Below are positions 1-6,059 of a DNA stretch of 17,686 nt, in pieces. Numbering within the stretch: the stretch's first letter is position 1; each line of letters opens with the position of its first letter. This stretch comes from an uncultured Prevotella sp. GTDB lineage: Bacteria; Bacteroidota; Bacteroidia; Bacteroidales; Bacteroidaceae. The notes under the pieces were generated by a model, which had not been told where the DNA came from, did not search any database, and saw only the letters and a program-made list of their open reading frames with translations. Both the position numbers and the translations under genes were made by a program. The stretch lies in assembly GCA_900547005.1 (NCBI GenBank), contig URER01000050.1:1-17686 (forward strand), read 5' to 3'.

Positions 1-323
1 ACGCAATAGAACTTGTTCTAAATTGCTGAGGTGAAGCCTATTTTATGCAAAAATATAAATTAGATTTGAAATAAAGCCGTTTCACACTCCATTTTCTGCC
101 ATCTAAGCATTGTTATTTGTAGCATTTAAGGAGGAAATTTCGCGCTAAAGCGGAAAAAGATTCGTGTATACAGGAAACTTTTTGAAAAAACTTTCGTGTA
201 TAGACGAAAGTTTTCACAAAAACAAGGAAACTTTCGTGTACAGACGAAACATTTTCGGTGCAACGGCATAAAGCATAATCTTGCATGGGCGCTCATGCCT
301 TAATGCTTTTCTTCCCTATTTGT
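1..323. other. Intergenic region without a recognisable gene
   Basis: This is AT-rich DNA with no credible coding frame. It holds a small bulged hairpin near 4-25 (AGAAC/GTTCT core) and the dyad repeats at 158-252. I see no tRNA or other RNA gene. Any gene to the left lies outside the window. Confidence 0.6.
158..252. repeat. Three imperfect copies of a dyad repeat upstream of the ATPase gene
   Basis: The 8-mer TTCGTGTA occurs at 161, 193 and 233, each time followed by a run resembling TAGACGAAA or CAGGAAAC. The middle copy is a perfect hairpin: an 11-bp arm at 187-197 (AAAACTTTCGT), a 6-nt loop, and its complement at 204-214. The third copy keeps a 6-bp stem (232-237 with 244-249), and the first is degenerate. 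All three lie 70-165 bp upstream of the promoter at 324-354. They could be operator sites or a small dispersed repeat; the sequence does not decide. Confidence 0.7.
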
Positions 324-354
324 TTTGTTATTGTGAATATAATTATTACATTTG
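324..354 (+). promoter_or_regulatory. Bacteroidota-type promoter of the ATPase gene
   Basis: TTTG at 324-327, a 19-bp spacer, then TACATTTG (TAnnTTTG) at 347-354 match the Bacteroidota primary sigma consensus exactly. Transcription should start about 5-8 bp downstream, near 361, leaving a leader of about 13 nt before the ATG at 374. Confidence 0.8.
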
Positions 355-373
355 CAATAAAATCATAAAAGGG

Positions 374-1513
374 ATGAAAACAATCACTTTATTAAATCCA
401 TTCGTAGTAGGACGATACGTGTCTGATTACTACTTCTGCGACCGTGAGAAAGAAACGGAGTTCCTGACAAAGCAAATCATGAACGGCAAAAATGTCGCAC
501 TTATTTCTCCACGGCGCATGGGGAAGACCGGACTGATAAGGCATTGTTTCAACAACGAAAAGATAAAAAATGAATTCTACACGTTTTTCGTCGACATCTA
601 CTCCAGTACGTCGCTGACAGAGTTTGTATATCTATTGGGCAAAAACATCTACGAAGTGCTGAAACCACAAAAGAACGCATGGAAAGAACGGTTCTTTCAG
701 ATTATAAGTTCGCTCCGCATGGGCTTCAAACTGGATGCGATAACGGGCGAACCGACCTTCGACATCGGTTTGGGAGATATCCAATCGCCTCAAATCACAC
801 TGGATGAAATTTTCAATTACCTTGAATCTGCCGACAAGCCGTGCATCGTTGCGATAGACGAGTTCCAACAAATAGGCACGTATGCGGAAGGAAACATAGA
901 GGCATTGCTACGCACAAAAATTCAGCAATGCCGACAGACGATGTTCATTTTCTCAGGCAGCAAGCGCCACACTATGAGCAATATGTTCAACAGCTCATCC
1001 AAACCGTTCTATCAGAGCGCAATCACGATGGGTCTGTCGCCTATTCCGGCAGACACATACACAATGTTTGCGTGCCGGATGTTTGAAGAAAGAGAAAAGC
1101 GGATAAAGCCCGATGTGGTAGAAAAAGTATATCGGAAGTTTGACGGTTGCACTTGGTTTGTACAGATGATTATGAACGAGTTGTTTGCCCTTACGGGTCA
1201 AAATGAATGTTGCGAAGAAGGCAAGATAGACACGGCATGGGACAATGTCATCATGACACAGGAGAGCGGCTACAAGGATTTACTGTCGCATCTCGCCCCG
1301 AAACAAAAGATGATGCTTCTCGCAATAGCAAAAGAAGGCGAAGCAAGTGAGATAACATCGTCGGCATTTATCCAAAAATACAAGCTGCCATCAGCCAGTT
1401 CGGTGCAGGCAGCAATAACCCCGCTAATAAAAAACGACCTGATCACAAAGGAAGAAAACACCTACCGCGTATATGATTATTTCCTTGCGGAATGGCTGCG
1501 CAAAGAATATTGA
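374..1513 (+). CDS. ATPase_2-type (archaeal-like) AAA ATPase, 379 aa
   Basis: This is a P-loop ATPase of the archaeal-ATPase/STAND-like family common in Bacteroidota; its cellular role is not known. The Walker A motif is SPRRMGKT at residues 45-52, with the RRxGKT form typical of the family. The Walker B motif is CIVAIDEFQQI near residues 155-166. A sensor-like FIFSGSKR follows near 190. The C-terminus reads as a winged helix ending YRVYDYFLAEWL, also a family trait. An in-frame ATG exists at 281, but it lies upstream of the promoter at 324-354, so I start at 374. The gene stands alone: no partner gene is adjacent and mdh has its own promoter. The dyad repeats upstream could regulate it. The family call is firm, the function open. 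Confidence 0.85.
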   Translation: MKTITLLNPFVVGRYVSDYYFCDREKETEFLTKQIMNGKNVALISPRRMGKTGLIRHCFNNEKIKNEFYTFFVDIYSSTSLTEFVYLLGKNIYEVLKPQKNAWKERFFQIISSLRMGFKLDAITGEPTFDIGLGDIQSPQITLDEIFNYLESADKPCIVAIDEFQQIGTYAEGNIEALLRTKIQQCRQTMFIFSGSKRHTMSNMFNSSSKPFYQSAITMGLSPIPADTYTMFACRMFEEREKRIKPDVVEKVYRKFDGCTWFVQMIMNELFALTGQNECCEEGKIDTAWDNVIMTQESGYKDLLSHLAPKQKMMLLAIAKEGEASEITSSAFIQKYKLPSASSVQAAITPLIKNDLITKEENTYRVYDYFLAEWLRKEY

Positions 1514-1610
1514 AATCTGTTTTGCAACTTAGAGATTACAAAGGCGTAAAGTTTTAGAATTAATAACAATTTAATTCCAAAATATATGCCAACGATACGC
1601 GTTTTTTTAT

Positions 1611-1618
1611 TAATTTTG
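1611..1618 (+). promoter_or_regulatory. Probable -7 element of the mdh promoter
   Basis: TAATTTTG fits TAnnTTTG. No good TTTG lies 19-20 bp upstream, so only the -7 half is convincing. It would give a leader of roughly 80 nt before the mdh ATG at 1704. Confidence 0.5.
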
Positions 1619-1703
1619 CGGTGAATAAAAGAGAACGGCAAGGCATAGGAAGGCATTCCGTTCGAGAGCGGAAAATTTTCAAATTAAAATATAAAACAGC
1701 AGT

Positions 1704-2705
1704 ATGGAATTTTTAACTAATGAGAAATTGACCATCGTCGGAGCTGCCGGCATGATTGGTTCAAACATGGCACAAACAGCAGCAATGCTCCGTCTTACTC
1801 CTAACATCTGTCTCTACGACGTTTACGAGCCGGGACTCGAAGGCGTAACAGAGGAGATGCGTCACTGTGGTTTCGAGGGTGTGAACTTCACATACACTAC
1901 TGACGTGAAGGTTGCATTCAAGGATACAAAATACCTTATCTCTTCAGGTGGTGCTCCACGTAAGCAGGGCATGACACGTGAGGACCTTCTCAGAGGCAAC
2001 GCCGGTATCGCTGAGGAACTCGGTAAGAACATCAAGGCTTACTGCCCGGATGTTAAGCACGTTGTGGTTATCTTCAACCCGGCCGACATCACAGGTCTTA
2101 TCACACTCCTTTACTCTGGTCTTCGCCCAACACAGGTGTCAACTCTCGCTGCACTCGACTCTATCCGTCTGCAGAGTGGCTTGAACAAGCATTTCCGTGT
2201 AAAGCAGAGTGAGGTTACAGGTTGCCGCACATACGGAGGCCACGGCGAGGCTATGGCAGTGTTCGCATCGGGCGTTAAGGTTGCAGGCACACCGCTGACC
2301 GACCTCATCGGCACTGACAAACTGTCTACTGAGCACTGGGAGGAAATCAAACACAACACCATCCAGGGTGGTGCGAACATCATCAAGCTGCGCGGCCGTT
2401 CTTCATTCCAGAGTCCGGCTTACGTATCTGTGAAGATGATTGAGGGCGCAATGGGCGGCGAGCCGTTCGTATGGCCTGCAGGCCGCTACGTGTCTTTCGC
2501 CGGCTACGACCACATCATGATGGCTATGGACACACGCATCACCGCTGAGGGCAGCTTCTATGCTGAGCCGGTTGGTACTGCTGAGGAAATCGCCGACCTG
2601 CGCAAGAGCTACGAGCACCTCTGCAAGATGCGTCAGGAGGTTATCGATCTCGGTATCCTTCCTCCGGTTGAGAAGTGGGGCGAAATCAACCCGAACCTGA
2701 AATAA
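1704..2705 (+). CDS. mdh: Malate dehydrogenase, 333 aa
   Basis: It interconverts malate and oxaloacetate with NAD(H) in the cytoplasm, serving the TCA cycle or the reductive branch used in succinate fermentation. The Rossmann motif GAAGMIG is at residues 13-19, with an Asp (D39) at the end of the second strand that favours NAD. The substrate-binding arginines lie in APRKQGMTR (R86, R92), followed by N125, the LDSIR motif at 151-155 and the catalytic histidine in GGHGE (H180). Every key residue is present and the length is normal for Bacteroidota. Codon use is richer in G and C than in the AT-rich patch that follows. The gene appears monocistronic: a strong terminator follows at 2736. A diverged copy of its last 16 codons lies 0.6 kb downstream at 3265. 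Confidence 0.96.
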   Translation: MEFLTNEKLTIVGAAGMIGSNMAQTAAMLRLTPNICLYDVYEPGLEGVTEEMRHCGFEGVNFTYTTDVKVAFKDTKYLISSGGAPRKQGMTREDLLRGNAGIAEELGKNIKAYCPDVKHVVVIFNPADITGLITLLYSGLRPTQVSTLAALDSIRLQSGLNKHFRVKQSEVTGCRTYGGHGEAMAVFASGVKVAGTPLTDLIGTDKLSTEHWEEIKHNTIQGGANIIKLRGRSSFQSPAYVSVKMIEGAMGGEPFVWPAGRYVSFAGYDHIMMAMDTRITAEGSFYAEPVGTAEEIADLRKSYEHLCKMRQEVIDLGILPPVEKWGEINPNLK

Positions 2706-2735
2706 GTATTTTCTGACTAAAAAATGATATAGAAC

Positions 2736-2780
2736 CAAAAGAGGGCGCATCGGATTTCCGACGTGCCCTCTTTTGTTTTT
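2736..2780 (+). terminator. Rho-independent terminator of mdh
   Basis: An 11-bp arm (2736-2746, CAAAAGAGGGC) pairs with 2765-2775. The stem continues inward through a G-T wobble, a C-G pair, one A-C mismatch and TCGG/CCGA, closing on an ATTT loop. A T-rich run follows (2771-2780). The A-rich left arm means it could also work on the minus strand. Confidence 0.9.
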
Positions 2781-2832
2781 AATGGGTATCCGCCTTGTCG
2801 GGCGGCATGTATTGCAGGGTATGGGAACATAA

Positions 2833-2853
2833 AAGGGCGGATTTACCGCCCTT
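2833..2853 (-). terminator. Terminator downstream of the HigA-like gene
   Basis: AAGGGCGG (2833-2840) pairs with CCGCCCTT (2846-2853) around a 5-nt loop. Read on the minus strand it follows the regulator's stop by about 22 nt and runs into TTTTATG, a modest U tract. Confidence 0.65.
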
Positions 2854-2875
2854 CTTATTCCATTGGTTTCCCGTT

Positions 2876-3178
2876 TTACAATATAGGATTGACAATCTCC
2901 ACGCGCAAACCCAATGCCGTTATCCTATAGAACATCCCGACGCTCGGTGTTACCACTCCATTTTCAATCTTGGAGATATACGACTTCGTGGTGTTGATGC
3001 GCGAAGCCAACTCTGATTGCGTCACTTTCGCCTCCTTACGCGCTTTCAGAAGAATCTGGGCTGTGTAGAAGGAGTATGCCTCTTCGTCAAATGCAGCACG
3101 CTCTGCCGTTCCCTCCTTACCGTACTTACGTTCCAGAACCGCGCTGTAGTCATTTATTTGATGATTGTTTGTCTGCAT
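2876..3178 (-). CDS. XRE-family helix-turn-helix regulator, HigA antitoxin-like, 100 aa
   Basis: A DNA-binding protein with one Cro/C1-type helix-turn-helix at about residues 41-95. The core is LLKARKEAKVTQSELASRI, followed by TTKSYISKIENG, the recognition-helix pattern. The N-terminal 40 residues resemble the extension of HigA/MqsA-type antitoxins. The start is supported by GGAGG (minus strand, 3189-3185) six bases before the ATG and by a good promoter at 3211-3241. A HigB/RelE-type toxin would be expected next to it, but none is present on either side, so this looks like an orphan antitoxin or a stand-alone autoregulator. It lies between mdh and a second copy of the mdh 3' end, which suggests it arrived by insertion. 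The family is clear; the target is unknown. Confidence 0.85.
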   Translation of the reverse strand: MQTNNHQINDYSAVLERKYGKEGTAERAAFDEEAYSFYTAQILLKARKEAKVTQSELASRINTTKSYISKIENGVVTPSVGMFYRITALGLRVEIVNPIL

Positions 3179-3210
3179 AATACGCCTCCATTATTTTGCG
3201 TTTCATAGTG

Positions 3211-3241
3211 CAAAGATAGTGATAGTTGTACGATATTGCAA
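3211..3241 (-). promoter_or_regulatory. Promoter of the HigA-like gene
   Basis: On the minus strand, TTG (3241-3239), a 20-bp spacer and TATCTTTG (3218-3211) match TTTG-N19/20-TAnnTTTG. The predicted start near 3205 leaves a leader of about 27 nt carrying the GGAGG ribosome binding site. Confidence 0.7.
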
Positions 3242-3264
3242 CTTTTTTGAGCGTTTTTTTCTTC

Positions 3265-3312
3265 ATCCTTCCGCCGATTGAGAAGTGGGGAGAGATTAAT
3301 CCGAACCTTAAA
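3265..3312 (+). pseudogene. Detached second copy of the last 16 codons of mdh
   Basis: These 16 codons translate as ILPPIEKWGEINPNLK. The matching end of mdh (2655-2702) gives ILPPVEKWGEINPNLK. The DNA is 41/48 identical; six of the seven differences are synonymous third-base changes and the seventh is V to I. Similarity stops exactly at the last sense codon (the stop is replaced by CCC) and begins at the ATC codon. No start or upstream mdh sequence is attached, so it is not a gene. The synonymous pattern implies it came from a different functional mdh allele, as when an element integrates at a gene's 3' end or a foreign allele recombines in. Confidence 0.8.
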
Positions 3313-3657
3313 CCCAAATCCATCATTAGACCGCAAAGACCATTCTTCTTATTATTTGGTTTACCTATATGTCGCGAAAGTGTATGTTTCGACAAGCAAA
3401 ACAAATACGATGGCAAACCGATTACAACGGAACGGTAAAAAATTTGCGCGCAAATTTCTTCTGAAAGTGGCACTTTTGGAGAAAATTTGCGCGCAAATTT
3501 ATTTCGATTCATAATCTATTGATTCACAATAACATAGAAAACGGTCTGCAAAACAGGCTTTTTCAGAATAGGAAACGGACGCTTATAGGCAATAACCTCA
3601 TAACCTCACACCTGAAAGCGTAGCGACCTCATGTCCTAAACACATCGACCTCACACC
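3313..3657. other. Intergenic AT-rich stretch with repeats
   Basis: No convincing gene. It contains the three-palindrome element at 3440-3500, a weak plus-strand terminator-like hairpin at 3544-3563 (GTCTG/CAGGC with one wobble, then TTTTT), and ACCTCA-type repeats at 3592-3666. Open frames here have no start signal or family resemblance and run through the repeat. Confidence 0.5.
3440..3500. repeat. Three-palindrome repeat element, copy 1
   Basis: Two identical 18-bp perfect palindromes, AAATTTGCGCGCAAATTT, lie at 3440-3457 and 3483-3500. Between them are 25 bp containing the odd palindrome AAAGTGGCACTTT (3464-3476). A second copy lies at 17444-17513 in the opposite orientation with the same core, CTTCTGAAAGTGGCACTTTTG here, but different outer palindromes. 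The layout resembles REP/BIME elements: two palindromes around a conserved spacer. Confidence 0.85.
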
Positions 3658-3666
3658 TCATAACTG
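3592..3666. repeat. Degenerate ACCTCA direct repeats
   Basis: AACCTCATAACCTCACACCT at the left is echoed by CGACCTCACACCTCATAAC at the right, with CGACCTCATG between them. It ends just inside the 3' end of the small minus-strand gene that stops at 3658. It is low-complexity sequence with no visible function. Confidence 0.5.
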
Positions 3667-3858
3667 ATGTAAATCCGACAGAAACATCCAAATAAGAAAT
3701 ACCAATCCCAAAACATCTATTATCAGAAATAGAATGTTCACCCGCAGATCATTATCCTTCCAGTTACATATGAACCTATACATACAGACTAGAAAGAAGC
3801 ACAGCATAAATATGAGGAATGATATATGTAATACTGTTTTCATCATCGAACTTGACAT
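3658..3858 (-). CDS. Small two-helix membrane protein, candidate immunity protein, 66 aa
   Basis: I do not recognise a family. The protein is mostly two hydrophobic segments: about residues 8-26 (VLHISFLIFMLCFFLVCMY) and 43-61 (NILFLIIDVLGLVFLIWMF). They are joined by a short polar, charged loop, CNWKDNDLR. The ATG at 3858 follows the TAA of the lipoprotein gene after a single base (TAATATG), so the two are almost certainly co-transcribed and translationally coupled. A longer frame opening at 3933 would overlap the upstream gene and is less likely. Size, topology and coupling are what is seen for immunity proteins of small bacteriocins, but that is inference from context. The base composition is AT-rich, as for its partner. 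Confidence 0.65.
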   Translation of the reverse strand: MSSSMMKTVLHISFLIFMLCFFLVCMYRFICNWKDNDLRVNILFLIIDVLGLVFLIWMFLSDLHQL

Positions 3859-3859
3859 A

Positions 3860-4708
3860 TTATAAAAAAGCACACATAGAAAACTCCACAACAGCGAGAG
3901 CAACTCCAACAGGGCCAAGCATTCGTTTCGCAATACCCTTAAATGCAGTCTTTATTGCAGTTTTCTTCCAGCATTTACAATTCGAGAAACCAGCGCCTCC
4001 AATAAAATCCAATCCAAGAGCTCTTAAAGCACAACGAGTATAACCAGCAGCGTCCATAGCATACACTGGTGTCGCAAAAATATTAAAATCATATATATTA
4101 TTATCATTGATTATTTTTGCCTCCATATTAGCTTTTGCTTCATCCTCACAAACTGTCATTACCAAAGCTACTAATTGGGATTCGTCTGCATTGTTTTCCT
4201 CAAGCATTTCTTGTATCTCTGCATCGGTAAATCCTCTGCTTCTTAAAAATGCTTTGCTTTTCTCGACCAGCGGATCCAATACTTCATTAATATTGTCTTC
4301 AGAAACAACAATTTGAAAATCTGATTTTGTGAATTCTGGATTTATAGTAAGTTTTGCATTTGAAATATTACGTAATTCCACAATATCATTAACAGTTTGA
4401 ACACTATTACATAAATTTGTAACACTTTTTTCTGTATTACTTGGAAACTCTACAGAGATGTAACACAATTTATCTGTTGCTTTTTGTCCTACCACTCTAT
4501 TTGCTTTTGCATGGGACACTTCATTTACTACTACTGGTTTTTCTGCAAATTTCTCAGTACAATTAACAAATTCTGTGAGTAACAGCTTAGACGAATCAGA
4601 GTACAATTCTGCATCATCTTTTTGGCAGGCATTTAACACCATCTGTGTAAAACTCAATATACCACCCAAAAATAAAATAGAAATCATTCCTTTTGTTACT
4701 TTTTTCAT
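3860..4708 (-). CDS. Secreted lipoprotein with a C-terminal bacteriocin-like segment, 282 aa
   Basis: Residues 1-28 form a lipoprotein signal: a KK start, a hydrophobic run and LNAC with the lipidated Cys at 28, then QKDD. Residues ~30-205 are a polar, acidic domain I do not recognise, containing an E/D-rich helical stretch (GFTDAEIQEMLEENNADE). Residues 210-217 read IFATPVYA, which resembles a processing site (small-x-small). The last 65 residues (3863-4057) differ in character: Gly/Ala-rich and cationic, with four cysteines (TRCAL, NCKC, SMCAF), an amphipathic run KKTAIKTAFKGIAKR and a hydrophobic GPVGVALAVVEF. This recalls peptide bacteriocins made as the tail of a larger precursor, as in halocin C8, but I have no alignment to prove it. 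A TATTTTTG -7 box (minus strand, 4754-4747) lies about 40 nt upstream. The gene is AT-rich relative to mdh and coupled to the 66-aa membrane protein. Confidence 0.8.
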   Translation of the reverse strand: MKKVTKGMISILFLGGILSFTQMVLNACQKDDAELYSDSSKLLLTEFVNCTEKFAEKPVVVNEVSHAKANRVVGQKATDKLCYISVEFPSNTEKSVTNLCNSVQTVNDIVELRNISNAKLTINPEFTKSDFQIVVSEDNINEVLDPLVEKSKAFLRSRGFTDAEIQEMLEENNADESQLVALVMTVCEDEAKANMEAKIINDNNIYDFNIFATPVYAMDAAGYTRCALRALGLDFIGGAGFSNCKCWKKTAIKTAFKGIAKRMLGPVGVALAVVEFSMCAFL

Positions 4709-4901
4709 AATAAATCATATTTTAATTAAACAAATAAAGTTATTTACAAAAATAAATAAAGCAACACGTTTTAACTTTAAAACAGCAACAAATATAACAT
4801 ACATTAACCTTTTGTTTGTACAAAATACAACATTTATACAAACAACTATTACAATCATAATGCACAAAAACCTGATTCTTAAAAAGACACTAATCATCCC
4901 T

Positions 4902-5027
4902 TCAGAAGTCCTTAATAGACACAAGTAACGCAATTTCAATCCATACAACTACTCCTATCATTAATAATGGTATCAAAAAACGTAATCTGTCTACATACCG
5001 TTTGGCATAGTATTTGTAATTTTGCAT
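4902..5027 (-). CDS. Possible small membrane protein, 41 aa (doubtful)
   Basis: An ATG at 5027 opens a 41-codon frame ending in TGA at 4902. It has a basic N-terminus (NYKYYAKRYVDRLR), then one hydrophobic helix (about residues 17-37, FLIPLLMIGVVVWIEIALL) and a KDF end. It lies upstream of, and in the same direction as, the lipoprotein gene. No ribosome binding site or promoter is visible, and any promoter would have to sit inside the DUF3737 coding region. AT-rich DNA yields hydrophobic frames by chance, so treat this as a candidate only. Confidence 0.2.
   Translation of the reverse strand: MQNYKYYAKRYVDRLRFLIPLLMIGVVVWIEIALLVSIKDF
5017..5024 (+). promoter_or_regulatory. -7 element upstream of the DUF3737 gene
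   Basis: TAATTTTG fits TAnnTTTG; no TTTG sits at the right distance upstream. Transcription would start near 5030. That makes the ATG at 5029 unlikely and favours the ATG at 5056. Confidence 0.5.
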
Positions 5028-5055
5028 TATGAAACCATTAAACGACAATAAAGAC

Positions 5056-5901
5056 ATGGAACTGATAAAAGACAAGGAACTGGGTGGAGAGAGACCTCTG
5101 TTCGGCATAAAAGATACACGATTGGAGAATGTAACCATCACGGACGGGGAGTCAGGGATAAAGTGCTGCAAGAACATCGAGGCGGACAACTGCCGCTTTG
5201 TGGGCAAATATCCGTGGTGGCACGTGGACGGCAGCGTGATAACCAACTGCCTGTTTGAGCCGGGCTCGCGCTCCGCGATATGGTACTCCAACGACATGAC
5301 GATGCGCGATACGGTGATAAACGCGCCGAAACTGTTCCGCGAGATGAAGAACCTGACGCTCAAGAACGTCGTGATAAACGATGCAGACGAGACATTCTGG
5401 CGCGTGAGGAACATCAGGATAAAGAACGTGAAGCTACATGACGGCACATATCCGTTCATGTTCTGCGACGATGTATATGCTGACGGATTGGAGAGCGACT
5501 CGAAATATGTGTTCCAATACTGCAAAAACGTGGAGCTGCACAACGCCAAAATCACCACGAAGGACTCGTTCTGGGAGTGCGAAAACGTTACGATTTACGA
5601 CTCGGAACTTGACGGCGAGTATCTTGCATGGCACTCCAAGAACGTGCGTCTTGTGCGTTGCCATATCTCGGGCGAGCAGCCTCTGTGCTACGCCGAGGGC
5701 TTGGTGCTCGAGGATTGCACCTTTGATGCTGCCTGCGACCGTGCTTTCGAGGACTCTGACGTAGAGGCAAGCATCATCGGCGGCATCACGAACATAAAGA
5801 ATCCGCGCACCGGACACATCACCGCCGACAGCGTGGGCAGCGTTACAATCGACGAGAACGTGAAAGCACCGAATAACTGCGTGATTGGAGTGAAGGGGTA
5901 G
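5056..5901 (+). CDS. DUF3737 family protein, right-handed beta-helix, 281 aa
   Basis: The protein is built of repeated strands of about 20 residues of the form NVTI-x-D, NLTLKNVVINDAD, NIRIKNVKLHDG, NVELHNAKITT, NVTIYDSEL and NVRLVRCHISG. This is the pattern of a right-handed parallel beta-helix and matches the DUF3737 family of cytoplasmic proteins of unknown function. No signal peptide is present. The N-terminus MELIKDKELGGERPLFG lines up with the usual family start, which together with the -7 box at 5017-5024 favours the ATG at 5056; an in-frame ATG at 5029 adds nine residues. The strand-by-strand Cys/Trp-rich pattern (CKNI, CENV, WWHV, FWEC) is typical. It appears monocistronic. The enzymatic role, if any, is not known. 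Confidence 0.85.
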   Translation: MELIKDKELGGERPLFGIKDTRLENVTITDGESGIKCCKNIEADNCRFVGKYPWWHVDGSVITNCLFEPGSRSAIWYSNDMTMRDTVINAPKLFREMKNLTLKNVVINDADETFWRVRNIRIKNVKLHDGTYPFMFCDDVYADGLESDSKYVFQYCKNVELHNAKITTKDSFWECENVTIYDSELDGEYLAWHSKNVRLVRCHISGEQPLCYAEGLVLEDCTFDAACDRAFEDSDVEASIIGGITNIKNPRTGHITADSVGSVTIDENVKAPNNCVIGVKG

Positions 5902-5918
5902 AATAAAACATTACTAAG

Positions 5919-5986
5919 TAAGTCACTAAAATTAATGTATAGCATATACTTTATTATAGATAGTATCGTTTAATCTTGGTGACTTA
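5919..5986 (+). terminator. Long imperfect hairpin after the DUF3737 gene
   Basis: A 17-bp arm (5919-5935, starting TAAGTCAC) pairs with 5970-5986 (ending GTGACTTA), with one G-U and one A-C mismatch. Inside is a second small hairpin, GTATA-GCA-TATAC (5937-5949). There is no strong U tract, so it may be a 3'-UTR structure or a small inverted-repeat element rather than a classical terminator. Confidence 0.4.
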
Positions 5987-6017
5987 TTTATAAATCAACA
6001 ACGAATAATAAAAGTAA

Positions 6018-6059
6018 TTACTTCCCTCTCTTTTGGAGAGGGGTTGGGGGTGAGGCTTT
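6018..6059 (+). repeat. C/G-rich dispersed repeat abutting the patB start codon
   Basis: It contains the hairpin CCCTCTC (6024-6030) with GAGAGGG (6036-6042) and then GGGGGTGAGGCTTT running straight into the ATG. The same sequence with a few changes occurs at 11205-11246. The purine run GGGGGTGAGG (6046-6055) lies four bases before the ATG and can serve as the ribosome binding site. Confidence 0.75.

Larger units (their letters stand above)
4709..5055. other. AT-rich divergent intergenic region
   Basis: This lies between the minus-strand lipoprotein gene and the plus-strand DUF3737 gene. It holds a weak -7 box for the former (TATTTTTG, minus strand 4754-4747, no good -33) and a -7 box for the latter (5017-5024). 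Several short hydrophobic frames exist here; the only one worth recording is at 4902-5027. No RNA gene is recognised. Confidence 0.5.

Noticed and set aside
281..373. An upstream in-frame ATG that would lengthen the ATPase by 31 residues
   Set aside because: The exact promoter at 324-354 lies downstream of this ATG, so it would not be in the main transcript, and the added residues do not resemble the family N-terminus.
3150..3512. A minus-strand 120-codon frame overlapping the HigA-like start, considered as a missing toxin
   Set aside because: It reads through the palindromic element and the antisense of the mdh fragment, shows no RelE/HigB motif, and starts upstream of the regulator's promoter.
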